A stretch of DNA of 64,000 nt from Calycina herbarum (lineage: Eukaryota > Ascomycota > Leotiomycetes > Helotiales > Pezizellaceae). The stretch is taken from NCBI GenBank assembly GCA_001414485.1, contig LLEY01000086.1, positions 186,001 to 250,000 of the forward strand, given 5' to 3'. Below, piece by piece: positions 1 through 10,726 of this stretch (position 1 is the stretch's first letter; each line of letters opens with the position of its first letter). Made by a program: the position numbers and the translations under genes. Under the pieces are notes generated by a model, which saw only the letters and a list, made by a program, of their open reading frames with translations, ran no database searches and had not been told where the DNA came from.

Positions 1-645
1 GTATGATTTTATTCCAGCATAATGACTGGTTTCGGCAGAGTATGGTGATCGATTTTGCATTCGCCACTTCTTGTGCCACATTCATCAACAGTAGCCTGGT
101 CAAGTATCGTTCTATGCATAGTTCCTTGGTTTAATACCTCCAAACCCTTCTCTTTGGCGACTCTACCAAAGATTAGTACTACCTTCTCTGATGCTCATAG
201 AACGCCCTCCAAGTCTGTTGTGTCTTTCCCAAGCAATACGCACACCTGAGACGCCCATCTACAAATATCCCCCATAACACCTATCTGGTCCATTTTCTCA
301 GGTAAATTCTCTTGGTCGATGCAAATTGCATCTATCCACCAGAATAGGGCTTCTCCATTGGTGTCACTCTGCGGGATGATCATCAAGGCGTCGAAAAGAT
401 TGCTTCGGACCACGAAAGGCTTTCCTTTCCGTTGCAGAATATGCTGCAGCTTTCCTCTGACTCATCTTGGCTCATGTCGACAGGCTCGATTGGAGGACCC
501 CAAGTATAAGACAAGACATAATACTTTGGCTCGTCAAGATTGAACTCACGAAGGGATGCCGAAATCCCACCCGATTCATAGCTTTGAATCAAGAGAAACC
601 TGATGAATCATTTTCCTGGCAAAGGATGATAGATGGTGTTTGCCA
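1..645 (-). pseudogene. HET-domain protein gene, 5' part, frameshifted; runs off left edge
   Basis: HET proteins act in fungal heterokaryon incompatibility and cell-death signalling. The minus strand shows the ordered hallmarks of the domain: an opening like 'IYHPLPGK', then 'IRFLLIQS', 'YYVLSYTWGPP', 'CNGK', 'SNLFDAL', and 'WWIDAICIDQ...RW.SQVCVLLG'. These lie in three reading frames. The frame changes near 605, and again near 420-430 where a 5-bp unit (GGAAA on the coding strand) is duplicated. An in-frame TGA at 195-197 follows 'DLEGVL', and the same frame then continues open to base 1. The start ATG proposed at 645-643 gives 'MANTIYHP'. I see breaks rather than introns, because no GT..AG pair restores the frame. 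Family assignment is firm; pseudogene status is inferred and could in part reflect assembly errors. Confidence 0.8.
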
Positions 646-1729
646 TTTTTTGGAGTGAAGTTGTGCGAAGAAGCCCATCAATAAACTCTGCAACAGAAAG
701 GGAAGCTTAGTCCGAGCCGAGAGGCAATAAGAACATAGTATTATACAAATACTACTAATTCTTATAGATACTAGTTATACTATAATAGTCTATATTTAAT
801 AAAATACAAAGCTCTCTATTTACTACGTTACTTATAATTAAAAAATAAAAATAGGCACTGTCACGTTTTTGACACGTGAGTAAGCTGCTTAGTAAATTAA
901 TATATATTTCTTAATATAATTAACCTTTTATCTTTAGTACTTTTAGTAAGTTAGACTTTATAAAGTAATTTAACTTCTTTTAAAGACTAAATTTTACTCT
1001 ATAATTATAGTAAAATAACTATATAAAAGATAACGATATTTATCGAATATCGGCAGCACTTCAACGATAGTTATCAGTATCGGGGAAAAGCTACCGATAG
1101 TTATATCGCGATATATCGATATATTATCGTATCGATGCCCAAGTCTGCTCTTCTCTATTCCACGTTTCCTCAACTATTGCGTAAATTACAAGGTTCAAGT
1201 AAACACATTTAATGGAAATCCCCCAAACCTTCCCGTACAAAGAAATCAATCCACAACCCTTACAACAAAACTCAGAACCCTCAAAATTCACCATAGTCCC
1301 CTCTTTTTAATTATACTACATTCACCCAATTTACTTACCCCAAGCTTTGAAGATAATTTTGCTCAATACATAAAGTTCCTACATAACGAAATCTTCTAAG
1401 AAATGTCCTCCTTACTAGAAAGTCTCAAGGTGGCACTGGAGAACCAGGAAACAGAGAGTGAGTTTCGTTCCGAGGTGAATTGATAACCAAGTTTGAAGGT
1501 TTCATAGTGTCTTGTCTAGCCAAGGAATTAGGATGGGGAGGACTTTGTAATTCATGAGAGAAAATGCAAGTTTAGAAACGTGAAAGAGGAAAGTCGTTAT
1601 TATCCAAAAAGAGAACACGCGAACCAAGATAGCAAAAATCAATTCATGTAAAAAGGATATTATTAGGCTTCAAAATTGCCAACGACACGCAAAGGAAATG
1701 CAACCTCATCCCAAGTCCCGTCGACGATC
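646..1729. other. Gene-free AT-rich stretch with possible transposon relic
   Basis: No gene is recognised. Bases 740-1040 are very AT-rich and TpA-rich, as expected of repeat-induced point mutation (inference). Bases about 1035-1140 carry a dense run of CGATA/TATCG words ending in ATCGATGCCC. This resembles the subterminal repeats of fungal hAT-type elements but has no confirmed partner end. Part of 1380-1680 may be the 3' flank of the xylulokinase gene. Confidence 0.4.
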
Positions 1730-3614
1730 TTACACATCCACAGCATTCCTAACCTCCCCCTTCAAAACATCCCCCTCCATCTCCTCAAACCCCTTCAAAA
1801 CCCCCCCATACCTCCCAAAAGTCCCCTCCCGATACCCCCCATCAATCTTCTCCACAGCCTCCGACTCTCTCCACCGTCCCCCAATCAGTTCCTCAAAACT
1901 CTCTCCCTCACCCCTCTCCATCGCCCAAACAGCTTTATAAGCACCCCCCAACGCACACGCATTCCCACCAACATCCAACTTCCACACGCCCTCCGCACCA
2001 CCCAGTACATCGCCTACTATCCTTGCGATAGCAGGGTTCATAGAGCCGCCTCCGACGAGATAGATACGACGTGGTTGAGGCGGGAGTTTTCCGTCGGGGG
2101 AGTGGACTAGGTTGTGGGAGCGGAGACGGAGGGAGAGGATTTGTGATTCTATGATGGCGCGGGCGTCGAAATCAATTGGCCAGGGCGAGGATGGGGCGAG
2201 GGAGCTGGAATTGGAGGAACAGGTGTAGCGGAATGTTCCAGCTCTGACATTTGGCACGATTTCTGGGAGGGGGAAGTATAGACCTAATTTCGCTGGATCG
2301 TTGGAGGTGTTCTGTCCTAGAGGAGGTGTAGAGAGAGCTGTTTCATTGAATGTTAACCAGGGGTCTGTAGATGAAGGTGGTGGTTTAGGAAGTGTGTCTC
2401 TGATTTTTTCCCGTGCCAGGCCGCCGTTTTTGTAGCACAGCATGAACATGTAGAGTCCCGCGGTAGTGGGGTGGTTGAAGAAGTGGTAAGAGGGGTCGGG
2501 GAGGTATTTGGGCGTGGACATTAGGAATGTGGTTGAGGTTCCGAGGGAGACGATTGCGTCGAGTGGACGGAGGGGGAGGGAGAGGATGGTTGCTGGGTTG
2601 TCGCCTGTGAAAGGGGCTATGCCGCAGTCGGGTGCGAAGTTATATCTCGAGACGAAGTAAGGAGAGATAGGTCCTAGACTTCCGCCTCCGTCTTCGCGAA
2701 CATTCCCGAGTTTTTGCTTGAGTTCTTGGAGACCATCTTGTCCTGCTGCAAGAGCGAGGAGAGGTTCGGACCAAGCTCCGGCATTGATATCCCAAAGGTT
2801 CATACCACATACATCGCTTATATCGAACTCGGCAATCCGACCCAAGAACACGGAGGCCAAGAACGACGATACAAGACTAATGCGTGCAGTAGCACTATAA
2901 ACCTCGGGATTCTTTTTACGGAAACGCATGATTTGCGGACCAGTAAAGCGCTACGTACCACGATTGTTGATCAGCTGATATCCAGAAAGTTGTGCAACAC
3001 CCAGGACAAGATAAGAACTGCCTAGACCGAAAACTTACATGATGAGCTTTACTTCCCGTCACCTGAGCCAATTCATCAGGAGAACCAAGCGCAGCATCGA
3101 AGCTATCGCACTCCTTCTGCGTACTCGCATCTTGCCAATTAGGAGACAGAGCATGGGAAAATGCGTTTTCTGCCAACTCATCGACCAGAGTCGCACGTGG
3201 ATTGAGGTTACTCAAAAGGCCCTCTCCACTTGCACTCCAATAAACACTTCCATGTTGCTGCCCCGCTCCAGAAATTCCCTTGATCCGATGGAAAGGGGTG
3301 TCGTTTTCCTCGAGTCGTTGAAGGACGAGATCAATGGCTTCTAACCACATGGCGACTGGAGCGTTGACTTCATGCTCGACCTCGTTGACGAAGACTCCTT
3401 TTTTGATGCCATACTTACCGAGGTCGGCGTCGAAATCGACTTTGGCTTCGTAAAGGACTTTCAATTGCGATGTGATGACAATTGCTTAAAAAAAAAAGTG
3501 TCAGTAAACCAGAACCAAGGCGGTGAGACAGAGCTCTCCTCGTACCCACTCACCCTTTAATTGTTGAGTAGAAAGGTCGAATCCAAGATACAACGGTCCA
3601 TCAGCGGTTGACAT
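1730..3614 (-). CDS. xkiA: D-xylulokinase (FGGY carbohydrate kinase)
   Basis: Phosphorylates D-xylulose to D-xylulose 5-phosphate with ATP in the cytosol, feeding xylose and arabinose carbon into the pentose phosphate pathway. Three exons give 575 residues: 3614-3554, 3484-3039 and 2950-1730, with GTGAGT and GTAAGT donors. Visible FGGY features in order are the N-terminal '[14 protein letters not shown]' phosphate-binding segment, '[14 protein letters not shown]', 'TGSKAHHRFTGPQI', 'GMNLWDI..G.W', the '[12 protein letters not shown]' segment, and C-terminal '[22 protein letters not shown]' with '[12 protein letters not shown]'. Length and motif order match fungal xylulokinases (XKS1/xkiA). 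The start ATG at 3614 is the first ATG of the N-terminal domain. Nothing is broken. The symbol follows the Aspergillus usage. Confidence 0.92.
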
Positions 3615-4434
3615 GTTGGACGGTAATCCAATGATATCTTAAGTAGTGTGTACTATTTTTAAAGAGGCAAACACGAAGTTGTATTCAAGTAAGGGTAAGT
3701 AGTGAATAACTTTTCTCTTTCTCAAAGGTTCCAGGTTCACGTCGCCGGCAATATCTTATGACAACTTTGCTCTGCCTCTGGCAGACAGCGGTCTGCACCC
3801 TGCACAGACAACGCCACACGAGGGACATATCCCCAAAATCTCCACGGTCTAACCCAGAGAAGTAGCACTTAGAGACTTGATCACCTCGATCGGGGTGACC
3901 GGGAAGAAGCGAGTTACGTCTCGTGCCTTTAACAAATATGAAAAGCTTTAGTAACATGCTTTTTCCTGGTTACAATTGGCAGCTTCGCCCGGAGACCGGA
4001 ACCCCGCGCTGCCAATATTGGGAATCCCACAACCTGGATACGAGCAGGCAAAGGAGGGGTATTATTTGATTAAGCATAAATCTAGAACATCGTGAACTTC
4101 ATCAACTTCGATGGTGGCAGTATTTTAAATTTCCATGGTGTAACTTCAGGTTGGGTGTCCCCCCACGCTTCTACGTAAATAGGTACCGGCAAGAACCTGC
4201 AGCATACTAGCCTAGCATACTGCATCAGCCTTTCCAAGGTTTTAGGGGAGTGGGCTGTGGCGAAATCTAGGAAAAGGTGTGTCGATTTAGTGAAAACTGA
4301 CCAGTATCACGAATAAATTCATCAGGAGACAAACTCGTAAAATATTCCCAAATTTTGTGGTATCATTCGTACGCCATGCTATATCCCCCACCCCCTTCCA
4401 AATAACGCCGTAGAATCAATGCCTCAAACAATTC
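3615..4434. other. Intergenic, no feature seen
   Basis: Divergent/convergent flank between xylulokinase (start at 3614) and the cyclin gene (stop at 4435), both on the minus strand. The open stretch at 3685-3957 on the minus strand has no recognisable domain and is treated as chance. Upstream promoter sequence of the xylulokinase gene should lie here, but no motif is clear. Confidence 0.4.
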
Positions 4435-5846
4435 TCACCTACGAACCCTTTTATAATTGTTATTATATCGATCGTTATGTCCCTGATAACCATTCCTATG
4501 ATCTCGCTGAAAATTCCCTCTATGATCTTGTCTTTCCGGCTTGATCTGCTCCTCCACTTCGATTTCATATTCCTCATACTCTACCTTGGTGTACTCGGCA
4601 ACCGTATCACGCTCTTGCTTTGCTTTTTCAGGATCCAGCATAAAGCGAATAGTTCCTTCCTGTCCGCGATAACCCATGCCCTTACGACCCGAACCGGAAG
4701 AGCGAGGACTGAGTGTTGCCGGAGAAGCAACATCTTTACCATTGAGTCGTAAATCGGACGGACTAGCTGGAGTGATTGGTGTTTTGGGTGTTTTGATATT
4801 TGATTTGATCCCATTTGTTTTCGGGATTTCGTGGTGTTCTGTGAAACGATCGATGGTATATTCCTTCTCCAACTCCTGATTGACCTGTATTCGAATATTG
4901 ATGAATTTCTCAATCGGATATGCCATTCCAACCGCGGAAGATTTCTGGAAGTGGGTGTAATGCTCAAGCAAATCCAACGTTGTTTCCATAACCTCTGCTC
5001 GTTTGGTATGCCATTTTCGGTAGGAAGGCGCTCGTTCGCCGCGAATGTTCTTCTCCTGTGTCTCCAGAAGTGTAGTAGCAAGTTCGATGCAAGCAAATGA
5101 CATGGCGGCGCAGCTCTGTTTTAATGGGGAAAATGTCCGGTATAGATCCAGCATGATATTGTATGCAACCTTTGCTACTTCCTTATTGATCTTGGCCTCC
5201 TTTGCGAGTTTGATGATGTGTTTATGGGGGAATCGAACACGGAAATCGAATCCGGAGGCTTCTAGCATAAGCCGTTCAAGGCCTATAACTATTTTCGAAG
5301 GGTTTTCGAATGCCTGTGAGCCATTGTTAGTTTATGCTACTCCAGAAGAAGGCTACACATACAGGATCATCCGGACTTAGATGTTCATTGATTGAAACCT
5401 TGACATTATGCGCCGCACAGAGTATTTCTCTCGACTTCTTCAAGGTGTCTTCGATTTTGCATGCCGTAAGTAACGCAGCCGCCGCGGCATCGTGGAATTG
5501 ATATTCCGTATCTTTATGCGCAAGGCGAAACTTGTGGAAGTAAACGCAGGCGGTACAGAATGTCCGGACTGGGCTTTTTTGAATCAGCAGTGAACAAGAG
5601 AGCCATAGATGAAGAAACTAACAGTTGCAAAGCTATCCGGACCTCATTAATCCATTGTACGCCTTGTAATCTGAAGTTGTCCTCCCGAGTAGGATTCGCG
5701 CCCAAGGCGACCAATAGGCTTTGGAGCTGCTGCTGGAACAGGTAGGGCTTTGCGACTTGGATGTATGAAGGGTGAGGTCCGGTTATAGGGAGGTTGGAGG
5801 TATTCGGATGAGGTGTTGCAATCTCGGGACGGTTTTCTAGAGCCAT
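4435..5846 (-). CDS. ctk2: CTD kinase cyclin subunit (Ctk2/cyclin-C-K type)
   Basis: Regulatory cyclin expected to pair with a Ctk1/CDK12-like kinase that phosphorylates the RNA polymerase II C-terminal domain in the nucleus. Three exons (5846-5623, 5573-5363, 5313-4435) give 437 residues. The first cyclin fold is rebuilt only after splicing: 'VQWINEVRIALQL', 'PVRTFCTACVYFHKFRL', 'YQFHDAAAAALLTACKIEDT'. The second fold begins at 'LMLEASGFDFRVRFPHK' and continues through 'SFACIELATTLLE'. The C-terminus is charged and low complexity with Ser/Pro and Asn/Tyr/Arg-rich stretches. The acceptor of intron 1 is AAAAAAG at 5574-5580, chosen because it alone restores 'QLPVRTFC'. A general C-type cyclin (cyclin T/K) is the alternative; Ctk2 fits the conserved cyclin-box wording best. 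Confidence 0.82.
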
Positions 5847-6451
5847 ATTGAAAGTAGATGAGAGCACTGTAACAGTCCAGTGCTGGTGAGTGTTGGACGC
5901 GATGAAGCCGAGCCTTTTCTGAGACCCGACCCCTGGCGTCCTTTTGCGATTAGATAAGAGCCGCAAGTCGGGGTTCTAAATAAAAACCAGGAGTTGATAA
6001 ACCGAGTCTGCGCCGGAACTTGCCCCGCTGCGAAAGCACCTGCAGATTGAATTTATTCAAAAGTACGCTAAGTGAAGCACCAGAAATAACTTACTTCAGG
6101 CTAAATGTGACAAGAGATCCGTTGTGGCTTCCTCAGCCCGTTCTAGAACCGTTGAAATATACCCGCGCGAATGGGGGTGAAGTAGAAAAGAGGGGCAGAG
6201 AGGTGAAGCATATGATAATACAGACATATAAAATTGGTATTGTAACACGGCATCTTTCAATAATCCAACCCAAACCCCAAAGATTGCCCTCCCTTAACAT
6301 GCTAAAATGCCGATATTCTATGCGACTCCCTCTCTGATCAAAATATGTGCAACCCGCTGCCACCTAGCACCAAGCCCTGTAACTTGAAAACGCCATCCCA
6401 CCCCACGCCAGTCGAAAATGTTTTTAACATCTGATATCTACAACTTCCACT
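5847..6451. other. Intergenic, no feature seen
   Basis: Contains the 5' flank of the cyclin gene and the 3' flank of the metal-transporter gene. Short open frames at 6020-6363 on both strands overlap each other and show no domain or codon pattern. Confidence 0.4.
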
Positions 6452-7875
6452 CTATTGGCCCTTCTTATGATCATGGTCATGGTCGTGGTCATGATCGTGA
6501 TCGTGCTCTTCTGGACTCACTTCCACATCTCCGCTGATGAATTCATCAAATAGAGAGGCAGAAGCATCCTCTTTTGGAACGAAACGGACCTTCACTCTTC
6601 GAACACCACGGACTTTCGATCCTACAGTCTCCCGGATGCTCTCCTCCACCTCTCCAGATTGTTGGAGGTTCCATGATTTAGGTACCCCGATTTGTAAATC
6701 CACGAGATAGTTCTGTCCGGATTTGACACCCTCAACCCCACGTAATTCGATCTCGGATGCTGAACCCAAGCCTGCCAATCCCTTTTCTGCTGCTCGGGTT
6801 ATCGAGTTTTTGGTGTCCTCGTCAATTCCCTTATCAGCCAATTCGTATAGTGCCTCGACGGTGTTTCCCCATCCTCCCTTGATGACCATCAGAGAGATGA
6901 AGAGTCCTCCAACAGGATCTAACCAAGCAGCTTCATTTAGGAAATTTGCGCCGAGAATGGCAAATAGTGTTACAACGCCAGTAAGAGAATCGATTCTGTG
7001 GTGGATCGCGTTTGAGGCAAGGACTGAGGATTTCCGTTCTTTCGCGATTTTCATAGCTAGGGACGGACTGTTAGCTTTGCTACAAAAAAGTCCAAGGAGA
7101 AGAGGAACTTACTAGCTTGATACAACCATTCTTTTACCAGAATGGTTCCTAGAGCTAACCAGGCAGCGTGAAGACTAGGCGCGTCGGATCCATGACTATG
7201 TCCATGCGAATGCGCTGCTGCTTCCGCGGCCGCGTGGGCGTCGAGGAAGAAATGCGCATATAGAATTTCGCAGCTGTTGAAACACATGAAGCATCCTCCA
7301 AATAACAGCATGCCACTGACACCCAAAGAACCCAAACTCTCAATCTTTCCAAATCCAGTTGGAAATATGGTGGTTGGTGGCTTCAAACTCCAGGAAACTG
7401 TTGCTAATGTGAGGACATCGCTGGCCAGATCTGTCAGACTATGCCATGCGTCTGCAACCATTGCTTGTGAATTGAACGCGTATCCCCCCACGCCCTTGAC
7501 GACGGCCATTGCAAGGTTGGTGTAGAGGCCATATCGCGTTATCCGCACTCCTGGATCTTGCTTGTTTTTGGACACCAGATAGGAATTGTCATGGTGGTGA
7601 TGATGTGAATGCGCACGCGCGCTAGTTTCTGACTTGGTAACGGTAGCCATTGGAAAGAGTCGAGGGAAGGAATTGCGATTGGAAAAAGATTGTAATTTTG
7701 GTTGTGGACGAGGATAGATGTGGTCTTTTGTACAGGTATGAAACACAGCCGAGTTGTGTTGATGCCAGGATCGTCGAGATAGTGAGGGTGGATGCGACTG
7801 ATGTGTTCTCAAATTCAGCCTCAGTGCGACAGGCCTAAAGGAGCTTGCGCCGTGAGTGAGAGAGCGGAGAGTCAT
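6452..7875 (-). CDS. Cation diffusion facilitator, mitochondrial (MMT1/2-like)
   Basis: CDF transporters move divalent metals (Fe, Zn, Mn) by proton exchange. Two exons, 7875-7113 and 7056-6452 (56-bp intron), give 455 residues. The N-terminus is rich in Arg, Ser and Leu with few acids, as in a mitochondrial targeting peptide. A His cluster (residues about 90-97) precedes the first membrane helix. Membrane motifs include 'SQAMVADAWHSLTDLASD' (metal site HxxxD) and 'NAIHHRIDSLTG' (HxxxD in TM5). Between them is a His-rich loop ('AAAHSHGHSHGSD'). The cytosolic or matrix domain ends in an alternating HD tract and KKGQ. Yeast Mmt1/Mmt2 export iron from mitochondria, and this architecture matches them; substrate is inferred. 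An internal ATG at the 'MATVTKSE' segment is an alternative start that would lose the targeting peptide. Confidence 0.85.
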
Positions 7876-9105
7876 ATATTTAAGGGGGGGAGATCAACTG
7901 CTTTTCTCTACTTGTAGGCCCTAAAAAAAGAATTGAAGGCAACGCAATGGAGGGGAATGTCTGCGCGCGCCGAGGGACGGAGGGACGCTGCTACCGGGCA
8001 AAGCGACACCTTGGGAAGTTGAGTTGGGTATGTACGAGTACGTGGGTACGCGTGTCTGCAACGCAAGACCTTCTATTTAACTTGACTTCCTGCAACCAGT
8101 CGAAGAGCAGCAATTGACAATTGATGCAGGGGCTCAGTCATGTCGTGATAAAGTGTCAAGTCCACCGCCGTTACGCCGTTGCGCACAGCCACAAGAACCA
8201 CTATAACAAGTGAGAAAGGGGTTCTGGTTCTGTTTTTATCAAAACTCAAAAGTAAGCATTTATACCGATTGAAAAGCTTTTGCTGACTTTTGTCAATTGC
8301 TTATCTTTTCTGCAATGGGAGGTGAAGAAATTTCCATCAAGAGCCTTGAGTTACGCCAACATGAGTAAGCCACACTATCAAACCCCGTCCACTCACTTCG
8401 CTGCTAGCAGTTCCCCCATCCAGCGGACCGAAATCTTGGCTTTCTGCGAAATACGCATCGGATGACGCGGAGCTTTTTCACCCTTAATTGTCTGTAGACC
8501 GCACAGACATTTCACAGCCAAACTACCCTTGCACATGACCGACAGTTACTCTCCCCCCCAAAGTAAATGTAAGCGCACGGCCGCTGTGCCATACTAAATG
8601 TCTGTGCACTCTACATTTACTTTAGGGGGGAGGAGAGTAAGGGGGGGGGAGAGTACACAGCCGGGGGGCAACTAGCAGAGATCAATCTCTATTCTTTTTA
8701 TAACTTCAATTCGTCTGTATATTTACATCTCTCCTTCCTGTCGCTTCCCCTTTTTCTGTACTTGTACACTGCACCCTCCAACCTGAGGAACTACTGCACC
8801 TAAATGTTGGTAGCTGAAAGTTCTTCCTATGGAATACCTTGTTTTCAGCCACTAGCTTCCAAAGCAGATGATTATCAGATGGCCATCCCATCCCAGCCAA
8901 CGCCGGGTTCCCAAAGATTAGTTAACCTTTTGGGCAGCCTCTCCGAGCTGACATTGATTGTTGTTGGTTGGACAAGAATATTGCCAATCGCGTCACCTCG
9001 TTATCCCCTCTTTCCCCATACCCCGTATTCTCGATGATCTTGTTTTCCTCCTTCTTTTCCTGATCTTCTTCTCCATCCCATTCTCATGTTTCCCATGCCA
9101 ATGCC
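7876..9105. other. Divergent intergenic region
   Basis: Shared upstream region of the CDF gene (minus) and the membrane glycosyltransferase-like gene (plus). It holds the inverted-repeat element at 8546-8640, poly-G/C runs near it, and a CT-rich leader just before the ATG at 9106. No other gene is supported. Confidence 0.5.
8546..8640. repeat. Short inverted-repeat element (MITE-like, about 95 bp)
   Basis: Left arm 8546-8570 (TTACTCTCCCCCCC AAAGTAAATGT) and right arm 8613-8640 are reverse complements apart from a 2-base gap in the C/G run. Similarity continues inward (GTAAGCGCAC against a complement of GTGCACTCTAC). The loop is about 40 bp. A further GGGGGGGGGAGAGTAC copy follows the right arm at 8641-8655. 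Nothing is encoded. It may be a small non-autonomous transposon or a regulatory hairpin; no clear target duplication was found. Confidence 0.55.
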
Positions 9106-10491
9106 ATGTCTCTCCTTCGAAGAAACGTCCTGCTCACGAGCACCTTCGTCGTCCTTTTAATCCTCTTCGCCCTGGCTAGTCGCAACCTAGGCTTCGCAAC
9201 TAGTTCCGCCCTCCATCTGACAGCCTCCCGCCCAGTTTCACATGGGACGAAGCCCGGTCCTCCCAACGAACTCCCCGTCGAAGCTCTCGAGTACTTCCAC
9301 CAAGCTTTTTCCCTCGAGAAACCAACACCTTATGATTTCCCCGCCATTGCGCGCGTCTGCGAACGAACACAATGGCCGGAAAAAGAGGAGGATATCGTGT
9401 ATTTGAAATGCGGCAGCATGTCCGCGGGCCTCACAAGCATCATGTCCCAGCTGAAAACCTGCTTCAAGATGGCTCTGGATGCGGGATCGAGTCTTGTGCT
9501 TCCTAGCATGCCATTGCGGGATTCGAATGATTTGCAGAACTTCAATTTCTTGAATGGGGAGGCTTATCATGATTACGGGGAGTGGTTTGATGCCGAACAT
9601 TTCATTGAGAATTTGGGGCGAGCATGTCCGCAGATGAAGATTGTTCGTCCCAGACAACTTGATAAGGAGGTCCCGGTGAAGTATCTTTGGGATATTGATT
9701 TAGCTTCCGCGCCTGGATATCGACAATTCGTTTCATACTTCTGGCCTGGACGTCGTTTCAAGCCATTTTTCGACGACAAAATTACAGAACTTCGGGAGGC
9801 CGCTGCGAAAGCACCAGCTCCGGAGAAACCGAATGGGATTACTGTTGTTTCCATCCACGCGATGTTCCTTGTTTATCGAATTACGGATGATCCGACGGGG
9901 AACGACCTGCGTCTCTGGAACGAGATCGGTTATCTCATGCGGTTCAAAGAGGATTCTCGAGTAATTGTAAACGAATTGCTTTCTCTCATTGATCGTCCCT
10001 ACTATGGTGTCCATTTCCGCGCCGAAAATGACACCATCTGGTCTTCCCCAGAACATCAACTAGCCGTTGACCTCGACGCCCTCGACTACGCATGGTCCAT
10101 GTTTGGCTCTCCCAAAGCCCAGAAGCCACTCGTCTATCTAGCTTGTGGTGATAAACAGCAAGTTCGGAACTTCGCGGAAGCAGGCGCCGCTAGAGGATGG
10201 GAAGTAACGCACAAATGGGATATTGCTTCCAAGTCTCCGAATCAGGAGGACTTGTTGAAAAGGCTTGATGGGTTGGAATTTGATTTCCAAGGTTCGGTTG
10301 ATATGGGGGTTATGATGCAGGGCAGCTTCTTTTTTGGTATTACGGGGAGTGCTTTTAGTAGTACTGTGTCGAATGCTAGGGATGGGACGGGGAGGTACAG
10401 AGGGAGTAGTTTCTTTTTGGAAGAGGATGGGGGAGCGAGGAATCATCTACTGAATGATGGGGAAGCGAATGGGTATCCTTGTTGTTTATAG
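9106..10491 (+). CDS. Type II membrane protein, O-fucosyltransferase-like glycosyltransferase (putative)
   Basis: An intronless 461-residue protein. Residues about 8-30 are a single hydrophobic signal anchor behind a short basic N-terminus ('MSLLRRN'), giving a Golgi/ER type II topology. The lumenal part has 'GVHFRAENDTIW' (an RxExD motif near residue 305) and late 'DMGVMMQGSFFFGITGSAFSS'. Both resemble the nucleotide-sugar binding blocks of GDP-fucose O-fucosyltransferase/NodZ-fold enzymes. 'VYLACGDKQQVRNFAE' fits the preceding beta-alpha unit. The protein is complete and the start has a CT-rich leader and CCATG context. Fold assignment is an inference from these motifs; donor and acceptor sugars are unknown. 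It could be a lineage-specific fungal family of unproven activity. Confidence 0.6.
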   Translation: MSLLRRNVLLTSTFVVLLILFALASRNLGFATSSALHLTASRPVSHGTKPGPPNELPVEALEYFHQAFSLEKPTPYDFPAIARVCERTQWPEKEEDIVYLKCGSMSAGLTSIMSQLKTCFKMALDAGSSLVLPSMPLRDSNDLQNFNFLNGEAYHDYGEWFDAEHFIENLGRACPQMKIVRPRQLDKEVPVKYLWDIDLASAPGYRQFVSYFWPGRRFKPFFDDKITELREAAAKAPAPEKPNGITVVSIHAMFLVYRITDDPTGNDLRLWNEIGYLMRFKEDSRVIVNELLSLIDRPYYGVHFRAENDTIWSSPEHQLAVDLDALDYAWSMFGSPKAQKPLVYLACGDKQQVRNFAEAGAARGWEVTHKWDIASKSPNQEDLLKRLDGLEFDFQGSVDMGVMMQGSFFFGITGSAFSSTVSNARDGTGRYRGSSFFLEEDGGARNHLLNDGEANGYPCCL

Positions 10492-10726
10492 ATGAGAGGG
10501 ACGGGGCTTGTTGGAATACTTGGAGTTAAGGAAATATATAATGATGGTGGCGTTGTAATATACCGGGTTACCATACAATTGTCAATGACAAAATCGATTA
10601 AAGCTAGATGAACTCATGAGTTGAGTATAGAAATCGCAATACTTGTAGCTTCACGTGCCCACCCTCCACTTTCCTTATCTCAACCTTCCCAACTCATCAA
10701 CCTCACTCACTCACCCAAACACCAAA

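Noticed and set aside
3685..3957. Open frame between xylulokinase and cyclin genes
   Set aside because: No motif, odd Arg/Cys composition, and no leader or splice signals; treated as chance.
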